A DNA stretch of 9,461 nucleotides from Acidobacteriota bacterium (GTDB taxonomy: Bacteria; Acidobacteriota; Terriglobia; Bryobacterales; Bryobacteraceae), in the NCBI GenBank assembly GCA_021788955.1, contig JAJYKC010000044.1, positions 1 to 9,461 on the forward strand. The letters are read 5' to 3'. The translations under genes were made by a program, and so were the position numbers. The notes beneath the pieces are model-generated. The model was not told where the DNA came from, ran no database searches, and saw only the letters and a program-made list of their open reading frames with translations. Every line of letters starts with the position of its first letter. The stretch's first letter is position 1. Shown here piece by piece: positions 1 to 5,753 of the stretch.

Positions 1-1280
1 CCGCCGTGGCCGAGACCAGCCCGCGCTCGGTCGTCGCCGTGGTCGGCCACCAGCGCGAGCTCGTCGCGCCGCACGTCTCCGCGCTGCTGCCGGACTGCCT
101 GCTCGCGGTCCAGGAGGAGCAGAAGGGCACCGGTCACGCCGTGCGCGTCGCGGTCGAGGCCGCCGGCACCACCTCGGGCACCGTCCTCGTGGCGTACGGC
201 GACACGCCGCTGCTTTCTCCCGCCACGCTGGAGCGCCTGGTGGAGCGGCAACGGCGCCACCAGGCCGCGGCCACACTCATTACGACGCATCTGGACGACC
301 CGACGGGCTATGGCCGGGTGATTGTCGACGACCAGGGCCACGTGCGCTCGATCGTGGAACAGAGGGCCGCCACGCCGCACCAACTCGGCATTCATACGAT
401 TAACTCGGGAATTTACTGCTTTGAGGCGCGGCTGCTCTGGAAGTACATCGGCGAGATCCGTCCGGATAACCAGGCGAATGAGTATTATCTGACCGACATC
501 GTGTCGATCCTCAACCGGCACGGTCACGCGGTGCAGTCGATGGAAGTCAAGGACTCGCCGGAACTGCTCGGAATCAACACGCGGGTCGACTTATCCACGG
601 TGGACAAAATCATTCGCGACCGCAAGGCGCGGCAGCTTATGCTGGACGGCGTCACGATCGAAAAGCCGGAGACGGTGACGATCGATGCGCATGTAAAAGT
701 CGGGCCGGACTCGATCCTCGAACCATTTACGCGGCTGGTGGGGGCGACCGTCATCGGCGAGGATTGCCGCATCGGCGCCGGCACGGTGATCGAGTCCTCC
801 CGGATCGGCGACCGTGTCCACGTGGCGGCACTGACTCACATCTCGCATGCGGTGGTCCACGACGACGCGCGCGTGGGTCCGTTTTCCCGCCTGCGTCAGG
901 GCGCCGACCTCGGACCCGGAACGCACGTGGGCAACTTCGTCGAACTGAAAAATACGCATCTCGGCGCGGGGGCCAAGGCGAATCACCTTGCTTACCTCGG
1001 TGACGCGCAGATCGGCGAAAGGGTCAACGTGGGCGCCGGTACGATTACCTGTAACTACGACGGGGTGAATAAGCACCGCACCACGATCGAGGGCGGGGCG
1101 TTCATCGGAAGTAACTCGACACTGGTGGCGCCCGTGACGGTTGGGGAAGGGAGTTACATCGGCGCGGGGTCCGTCATTACCGATGACGTTCCCGCCGGGT
1201 CGCTGGCGCTGGGCCGCGCTCATCAGGTAGTGAAACCCGGGTGGGTAGAGCGGAAGAAGCAGGAGCAGCCGGGAGATTGA
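1..1280 (+). CDS. glmU: Bifunctional GlmU (UDP-GlcNAc pyrophosphorylase / GlcN-1-P acetyltransferase), 5' partial
   Basis: This cytoplasmic enzyme acetylates glucosamine-1-phosphate and then uridylates it to UDP-GlcNAc, the precursor for peptidoglycan and lipopolysaccharide. The reading frame is open from the window edge (first full codon at 3). About 40 N-terminal residues, including the nucleotide-binding LxAGxGTRM loop, lie outside. Numbering from the GTG at 6, the uridyltransferase domain shows QEEQKGTGHA (36-45), YGDTPLL (64-70), GYGRV (101-105), VEQ (117-119) and LGINTRVDL (188-196). The left-handed beta-helix acetyltransferase domain starts near 215 and shows RLRQGA (295-300), VGNFVELK (308-315), NHLAYLGD (326-333, with the expected catalytic His at 327) and ITCNYDG (347-353). 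The total length fits the roughly 455-residue family once the missing start is added. The first 70 visible codons have much higher GC at third positions than the rest. The gene ends 3 bases from the convergent HD-GYP gene. The assignment is secure. Confidence 0.97.
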   Translation, partial: AVAETSPRSVVAVVGHQRELVAPHVSALLPDCLLAVQEEQKGTGHAVRVAVEAAGTTSGTVLVAYGDTPLLSPATLERLVERQRRHQAAATLITTHLDDPTGYGRVIVDDQGHVRSIVEQRAATPHQLGIHTINSGIYCFEARLLWKYIGEIRPDNQANEYYLTDIVSILNRHGHAVQSMEVKDSPELLGINTRVDLSTVDKIIRDRKARQLMLDGVTIEKPETVTIDAHVKVGPDSILEPFTRLVGATVIGEDCRIGAGTVIESSRIGDRVHVAALTHISHAVVHDDARVGPFSRLRQGADLGPGTHVGNFVELKNTHLGAGAKANHLAYLGDAQIGERVNVGAGTITCNYDGVNKHRTTIEGGAFIGSNSTLVAPVTVGEGSYIGAGSVITDDVPAGSLALGRAHQVVKPGWVERKKQEQPGD

Positions 1281-1283
1281 GTG

Positions 1284-2753
1284 TTAGTGGGATGCGGCGT
1301 GCGCCGGCTCCACGGCCGGGCTGGGTTGCCGGTGCGAGGCGACACTCGATGAGAGGCGAAGCAGGTCCGAGGTGAAGGCCTGCGCCCGCGGATGGCTGTG
1401 CTTCAGGGCCTCGACGCAACGGCCATCGATTTTCGCCGGTGTTTCATTTCCCATAATGCGGAAGACTTTCTCGATCGGCATCGCGTCGCGATATGGGCGC
1501 CTGGCGGCCAGTGCGTCGTAGATGTCGGCGACGGCGAGGATACGGGCTGCAAGAGGAAGCTGCTCGGCCTTATAGCCGCGGAAGTAGCCGCTGCCGTCGA
1601 GCTTTTCGTGATGGGATGCCGCGATTTCGGCGAGAAGTTCGAACTGTGGGATCCGATGAAGTATCTCGTAGGTGTAGTAAGGATGCCGCTTAACGATGTT
1701 CCACTCGGCTGGATCGAGTTGGCCGGGTTTTTCGAGGATGGCGTTCGAGACGCTTAGCTTGCCGAGGTCGTGAAGCAGCGCGGCGCGGCGGATAAGAATG
1801 ACGTCGCGTTCATCCATCCCCATGGTTTGCGCCATGGCGACGGCGGCTCCGGCGACACCGGCCGAGTGGCGGTAAGTGTAAGGGGATTTCGCGTCGATGA
1901 TATCTGCGAAGGCGAGGCAGATGTTTTCGATCTGGGCCTCGCCGGCCGGTTGGGAGGCGGCGCGCGGAGCAAGTTCGGCGACGTTTTGCCGGGCGCGGTC
2001 CATCTGTTCCCAGAACCTTCCTCGCGCGACGAGGGATTGAAACGCTCTGACCACGTCCGGATCGAACCAGCGTCCCCGGCGGCGGCGCGCCATCTCTTCG
2101 GCGGCAAAGGCGCCTCGTGTGAGGTAGAACACGTCGAGAGTCTGCGCGAGCGACATGATTCGCGACACCCGCGGGATCTCCTCTCCCCGCCGGCCTTGGG
2201 GATGCCCGCTGCCGTTCCACATCTCGTCCAGGCTGTAGATAGCCTCCGCCGCGGCTTCGGAGAGGCCGATCCGCCTGGCAATGCCGGCGCCGCGCTCGCA
2301 GCGTAGCTGGACAAGGCTACGCGCGGTCCGGATTCGGCCGGCGCCCATCGCGGCCAGCGCCCAGACGCGGGCAAGAAATGTGCCGCCCCGGCGCAAGTGG
2401 TTCAGTGCGTACTCGAAGGACTCCCAGTTAGCGCGAGTCCAATCGGTTGTCTTGATGTCCCGTTTGGCAGCGATGTCGTCGCTTCCCAGCAGGTGGTACA
2501 TCTTTGAGGAGTTGGCGCTGCAGCCCAAGTCCTTCATCAAGAGGGCGTAGTACAGGTCCTTGAGTTCTGCCTCAGAAAGACCCATCTCGCGGCCGATGCT
2601 CATGCCGGCGACGCAAGAGCGTTCCGCGTGCCCGGCAGGTTGGCCTTCGGTTAAATCGAGCGCGTAGGAGAATGCGGCAAGGATTCGAGGCAACGACAGC
2701 CCGTCCTCGCCGGCCACGCCGGGGGCGGACGCAGGGGAGGTAAGCGCCGGCAT
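1284..2753 (-). CDS. Tandem HD-GYP domain protein, probable cyclic di-GMP phosphodiesterase
   Basis: HD-GYP proteins hydrolyse or sense cyclic di-GMP in the cytoplasm. The C-terminal half (about 275-450) is a canonical HD domain: RH (295-296), HDLGK (328-332), a later His (357), HHE (381-383) and DGSGYF (386-391). The GYP motif reads GYF. The N-terminal half (about 25-215) looks like a degenerate copy. It has GHAE near 41, MKDLG (73-77) where HDIG would be expected, and WNGSGHP (179-185) where the HHE..DGxGYP segment would fall, so metal ligands appear lost. No signal peptide or membrane segment is visible, nor a receiver domain, so the input signal is unknown. I prefer the ATG at 2751-2753 (489 residues) to the adjacent TTG at 2754-2756, because AAGAGAG lies just upstream at better spacing. 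The gene follows truB in the same direction and may be co-transcribed. The family is clear; the substrate is inferred. Confidence 0.9.
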   Translation of the reverse strand: MPALTSPASAPGVAGEDGLSLPRILAAFSYALDLTEGQPAGHAERSCVAGMSIGREMGLSEAELKDLYYALLMKDLGCSANSSKMYHLLGSDDIAAKRDIKTTDWTRANWESFEYALNHLRRGGTFLARVWALAAMGAGRIRTARSLVQLRCERGAGIARRIGLSEAAAEAIYSLDEMWNGSGHPQGRRGEEIPRVSRIMSLAQTLDVFYLTRGAFAAEEMARRRRGRWFDPDVVRAFQSLVARGRFWEQMDRARQNVAELAPRAASQPAGEAQIENICLAFADIIDAKSPYTYRHSAGVAGAAVAMAQTMGMDERDVILIRRAALLHDLGKLSVSNAILEKPGQLDPAEWNIVKRHPYYTYEILHRIPQFELLAEIAASHHEKLDGSGYFRGYKAEQLPLAARILAVADIYDALAARRPYRDAMPIEKVFRIMGNETPAKIDGRCVEALKHSHPRAQAFTSDLLRLSSSVASHRQPSPAVEPAHAASH

Positions 2754-2783
2754 CAACTCTCTTATCGGTTACGAATGCTTAAG

Positions 2784-2813
2784 TTTTTAGAGGTATTGCT
2801 TACTATTTGTGAA
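2784..2813 (-). promoter_or_regulatory. Candidate sigma-70-type promoter for the HD-GYP gene
   Basis: On the minus strand, TTCACA (2808-2813, one mismatch from TTGACA) is followed after 18 bases by TAAAAA (2784-2789). It starts at the end of truB and runs into the AT-rich gap before the HD-GYP gene. The AT content contrasts with the GC-rich surroundings, which suits a promoter. The -10 match is only 4 of 6, so this is a weak call; read-through from truB is an equally good explanation. Confidence 0.22.
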
Positions 2814-3705
2814 AAACCACAACAGGGTGGTAAAGATTCGGAGCCTGCGCTTCGCCGATCGCGACGAGATCGCCTTCGTGGGACACAGCCTTGACGAAGC
2901 GCGCCCCGGCTTGCGCGCGGAAGGGGGAAATTCGAAAATTCCTGCCTTGGCGGATGTGAGTTTCCGTCAGAGCGTCAATCACTTCGGCGGGAAATTCGGG
3001 AAGAAGGCCGGAGCAGGGCAGGACGGCATCGGCGAGTCTGCCGGCCACCGCCAATTCGGCGAGAGCGTCCAGGGTGTGGGACTGGCTTTGTTCAAATGGC
3101 CCGGATACGGTACGCCGCAGTTCCTCCAGCACCCCACCGCAGCCCAGCGTCTGCCCCAATTCATGCGCGATGGCTCTCACGTAGGTTCCCGCCGTACATC
3201 GCACGAGCAACACGGCGGTGGGCAGGAGGAACTCCCGAAGTTCGAGGCGGTGCACCGTAACCTCAACGGGTTCGAGCTTGGGCGGCCTTCCCTTACGGGC
3301 CAGCTTGTAAGCCGGTACGCCACCGACTTTTTTGGCCGAGACAGGCGGCGGGGTCTGGCGGATGGTTCCACGAAAGCTGCCGAGGGCCGCCTCCAGTTCG
3401 GCGGCGCCGAACGACGGTTCCACGATGCCGCTCGTCCGCTCGCCTTCGCGATCATACGTGCTGGTGGAGTAGCCGAAGCGGATGGTGGCCAGGTATTCCT
3501 TGTCGCCGCCGCCCAGGTACGGGGCCAGGCGCGTAGCCTGCCCCACCACGAGTGGCAGAACGCCCTCGGCAAGCGGGTCGAGTGTACCTAAGTGTCCGAT
3601 GCGCCGGATTCCACTGATGCGGCGGACGCGGTTGACGACATCGTGCGACGTCATTCCCCGCGGCTTGGCGGCCACGATGACGCCGTCGGGCACAGCGGCG
3701 GTCAA
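2803..3705 (-). CDS. truB: tRNA pseudouridine(55) synthase TruB
   Basis: TruB converts uridine 55 in the T loop of tRNAs to pseudouridine and also helps tRNA folding. The protein has KPRGMTSHDVV near the N-terminus and the catalytic segment GHLGTLDPLAEG, whose Asp (about residue 43 from the chosen start) is the nucleophile. It also has the conserved KEYLATIRFG, TPPPVSAKK and GTYVRAIAHELG segments. A short divergent C-terminal region follows. The length of about 300 residues is normal. Start choice: TTG at 3703-3705 overlaps the pepA TGA stop (3702-3704) in a TTGA arrangement and has GGTGAG nine bases upstream, which suggests translational coupling. A TTG at 3712-3714 and a GTG at 3691-3693 are alternatives; the GTG start resembles typical TruB N-termini most closely but has no visible ribosome binding site. 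The function is secure and the start is uncertain. Confidence 0.95.
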   Translation of the reverse strand: MTAAVPDGVIVAAKPRGMTSHDVVNRVRRISGIRRIGHLGTLDPLAEGVLPLVVGQATRLAPYLGGGDKEYLATIRFGYSTSTYDREGERTSGIVEPSFGAAELEAALGSFRGTIRQTPPPVSAKKVGGVPAYKLARKGRPPKLEPVEVTVHRLELREFLLPTAVLLVRCTAGTYVRAIAHELGQTLGCGGVLEELRRTVSGPFEQSQSHTLDALAELAVAGRLADAVLPCSGLLPEFPAEVIDALTETHIRQGRNFRISPFRAQAGARFVKAVSHEGDLVAIGEAQAPNLYHPVVVFHK

Positions 3706-5153
3706 TCGCGCCAACTCACCGCGAGCTCAGCGAGCGTCCGCACGCATACCCCGGTCGGTCCCTTCGCCATGTCGGGTTTGGCATCGTCGTTCCAGGCGGT
3801 GCCGGCGATATCTAGGTGTACCCAGGCCGCCTTTTCGACGAACTGGCGGATGAACATGGCGGCTGTGATGGACCCGCCGGCGCGGCCGCCGATGTTCTGA
3901 AGATCCGCGAACGGGCTTTTCAGGGCCTCCACATAATCCTCATCGAGAGGCATGCGCCACATCCTCTCGCCCTCCTTCGACGCGGCATCGGCCAGACGGG
4001 CGTAGAAGGCATCGTTATTTGTAAAGGCGCCAACGTGAATATTGCCGAGTGCCACCACAATCGCTCCGGTGAGCGTCGCGGCGTCCACGAGGTGGGTGCA
4101 GCCCAAGCGCTCGGCGTAGGTGATGGCGTCGATCAGGATCATGCGGCCCTCGGCGTCGGTGTTGAGTACCTCGACGGTTTTTCCGTTGAGCGAGCGAACG
4201 ATATCGCCGGGCCGCTGCGCGCGGCTGCCCGGCATGTTCTCCACCGAGGGGATCAGCGCCGTGACGGCGACGGAGGGCTTGAGTTGTGCGATGGCCCGCA
4301 TCGCGCCCAGCATTGCTCCACCGCCGGCCATGTCGTACTTCATCTTTTCCATGCCATCGGAGGGCTTGATCGAGATGCCGCCGGTATCGAAGGTCACGGC
4401 TTTGCCGACGAGACCGATGTGGGCGGCTGACGATGCCTGGGCGGGCTTGTAGCGCAGTACGATCAGAACGGGTGGTTCCGCGCTTCCCTGCGCGACGCCA
4501 AGCAGCGCTCCCATGCCTAGCTGCGCCATGCGCGCGCGGTCCAGCACTTCATACTCGAGGCCGTAGGTTTCGGCGAGTTTGCGCGCATGTTCGGACAGAG
4601 CAGTGGGCGTCAGGACGTTCGGCGGTTCATTGATGATTTCGCGGGAAAAGTTCTGGGCTTCCCCGAGGATGCGCCCTCGTTCCAGACCCGCGGCGCTGCC
4701 ACCGGAAACCGTAAATTCGAGGATCGCCTTGTCCTCTTTGTCCTTTCCGGTTTTATGCCGGTCTGGTTCGAAGTCTCCGAGGAGCGCGCCCTCGACTGCC
4801 GCGGCGGTGAAGTCGTCTCCGGCGGAGGCCCCGCTCAATGCGATCGCCACGCGCCGCACGCCCTTGCCGCGGAGTTTGCGCAGGGCCGCGGCCACGGCTT
4901 TGCGCAGGGATGAGGGCTTGAAGTCGTCGCTCTTGCCCACGCCGATGGCGACCAACCGTTTCGCCGCAAGGCCCTCCGGCCGGTGACGCAGGGCGAATTC
5001 GAGCATTTTGCCGCTGAATTCGCCGGAATCGTAAAGCTCTGCTAGCCAGGCACCGCCCAGGCCGTCCGGTTTTGCGCCTTCGAAGGCGACTTCCAACAAA
5101 GCATCCGTTTCGATACCCGCAGCCGGGGCGGCCGCAAGCTTAATCTCCATCAT
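3702..5153 (-). CDS. pepA: Leucyl aminopeptidase, M17 family (PepA-like)
   Basis: This is a cytosolic di-metal exopeptidase that removes N-terminal residues from peptides and takes part in peptide turnover. The 483-residue product has the usual two-part architecture: a variable N-terminal macro-like domain (about 1-150) and a catalytic domain. Expected metal ligands are present by motif: Lys251 and Asp256 in [10 protein letters not shown], Asp274 in MKYDMAGGG, and Asp333 and Glu335 in NTDAEGR. Catalytic Lys263 and Arg337 are also in place. The family signature NTDAEGRL ends in Met here, a mild change. The C-terminal [10 protein letters not shown] segment is typical. The start ATG at 5151-5153 lies inside the end of smpB (14-base overlap) with AAGGGA seven bases upstream; the ATG directly after it is an alternative. 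The 3' end overlaps truB. Some PepA proteins also bind DNA, but nothing here shows that. Confidence 0.96.
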   Translation of the reverse strand: MMEIKLAAAPAAGIETDALLEVAFEGAKPDGLGGAWLAELYDSGEFSGKMLEFALRHRPEGLAAKRLVAIGVGKSDDFKPSSLRKAVAAALRKLRGKGVRRVAIALSGASAGDDFTAAAVEGALLGDFEPDRHKTGKDKEDKAILEFTVSGGSAAGLERGRILGEAQNFSREIINEPPNVLTPTALSEHARKLAETYGLEYEVLDRARMAQLGMGALLGVAQGSAEPPVLIVLRYKPAQASSAAHIGLVGKAVTFDTGGISIKPSDGMEKMKYDMAGGGAMLGAMRAIAQLKPSVAVTALIPSVENMPGSRAQRPGDIVRSLNGKTVEVLNTDAEGRMILIDAITYAERLGCTHLVDAATLTGAIVVALGNIHVGAFTNNDAFYARLADAASKEGERMWRMPLDEDYVEALKSPFADLQNIGGRAGGSITAAMFIRQFVEKAAWVHLDIAGTAWNDDAKPDMAKGPTGVCVRTLAELAVSWRD

Positions 5154-5622
5154 GACTCTTTCCCTTCTTGATCCGGCCGATCGCGGCGCGCGCCTCGGCC
5201 TGCATTTCCCGGTTCCGCTCCGCCTCGCGCTTGTCGTGAAGTTTCTTTCCGCGGGCCAGTGCGAGTTCGCACTTGATATGCCCGTTCTTCAGATAGATCT
5301 TCGTCGGAACAAGCGACAGGCCTTTCTCTCGCGTCTTGCCCAGCAGCTTGTCGATTTCGGCGCGGTGCAGCAGTAATTTCCGCCGCCGGACCGGCTCATG
5401 GTTTTCGCGGTTGCCATGGGAATACGGGCTGATGTGCGCGTTCATCAGCCAGGCCTCGTTGCCGGCGACTTCTGCGTAGCTATCCTGCAACTGGACTTTT
5501 CCGCTCTTGGCGGCCTTCACTTCCGTGCCTGTCAGTGCGATCCCGGCCTCGTAGCGCTCGAGCAGATGGTAGTTGTGGCCTGCCTGGCGGTTGTCACTCA
5601 AGATCTTGATCGCGGATTCCAC
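5140..5622 (-). CDS. smpB: SsrA-binding protein SmpB
   Basis: SmpB binds tmRNA and brings it to stalled ribosomes for trans-translation and tagging of unfinished proteins. The 160-residue product matches the family in length and layout. An N-terminal [18 protein letters not shown] segment leads into [20 protein letters not shown], the hallmark of the OB-fold body. Then come the NAHISPY and GNRENHEP segments and the RRRKLLLH tract. [14 protein letters not shown] follows, and the basic tail has [11 protein letters not shown]. The only sensible start is GTG at 5620-5622, preceded by GGGAAGG at seven bases. It is the first gene of a minus-strand block and overlaps pepA by 14 bases. tmRNA itself is not in the window. 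I see no defect in the gene. Confidence 0.97.
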   Translation of the reverse strand: MESAIKILSDNRQAGHNYHLLERYEAGIALTGTEVKAAKSGKVQLQDSYAEVAGNEAWLMNAHISPYSHGNRENHEPVRRRKLLLHRAEIDKLLGKTREKGLSLVPTKIYLKNGHIKCELALARGKKLHDKREAERNREMQAEARAAIGRIKKGKSHDGD

Positions 5623-5692
5623 GTAGGCGCCTTCCCATGTGTCCCCGCGGTTCCTGGCTGCACGTTTCCACAGCCGGTTGCGTCAAACAGTC

Positions 5693-5720
5693 TTGGGGTG
5701 CGGGAACGCGTTGGGATACT
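5693..5720 (+). promoter_or_regulatory. Candidate promoter for the secretin-pseudopilin operon
   Basis: TTGGGG (5693-5698) and GATACT (5715-5720) are 16 bases apart, and the second is preceded by TG at 5712-5713 as in extended -10 promoters. Transcription would start near 5727, leaving about 27 bases before the ATG at 5754. No strong ribosome binding site precedes that ATG. The rest of the 131-base intergenic region (5623-5753) shows no clear operator or hairpin. Confidence 0.25.
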
Positions 5721-5722
5721 TC

Positions 5723-5752
5723 AGTCTATCACGGCCGCAAAAAGCCTTCTAA
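5723..5752 (-). promoter_or_regulatory. Candidate promoter for the smpB-pepA-truB block
   Basis: On the minus strand an extended -10, TGATAGACT (5723-5731), lies 18 bases downstream of TTAGAA (5747-5752; 4 of 6 to TTGACA). It would start transcription near 5716 and give smpB a leader of roughly 95 bases. It sits next to the candidate promoter for the opposite operon. The matches are modest and acidobacterial promoter consensus is poorly known to me, so this is tentative. Confidence 0.25.
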
Positions 5753-5753
5753 G

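Noticed and set aside
591..599. TTATCCACG, one base from a DnaA box
   Set aside because: It is a single near-match inside the glmU coding sequence without neighbouring boxes or an AT-rich element.
591..1223. A 210-codon frame antisense to glmU
   Set aside because: It is a shadow of glmU codon bias and its translation is compositionally odd with no motif.
1754..2374. Long alternative frames on both strands within the HD-GYP gene
   Set aside because: They are Ser/Pro/Arg-rich translations of the wrong frame; the HD-GYP frame carries the conserved residues.
5637..5753. An N-terminal extension of 39 residues for the secretin
   Set aside because: It would bury the signal peptide and overlap the promoter region; the added residues show no family resemblance.
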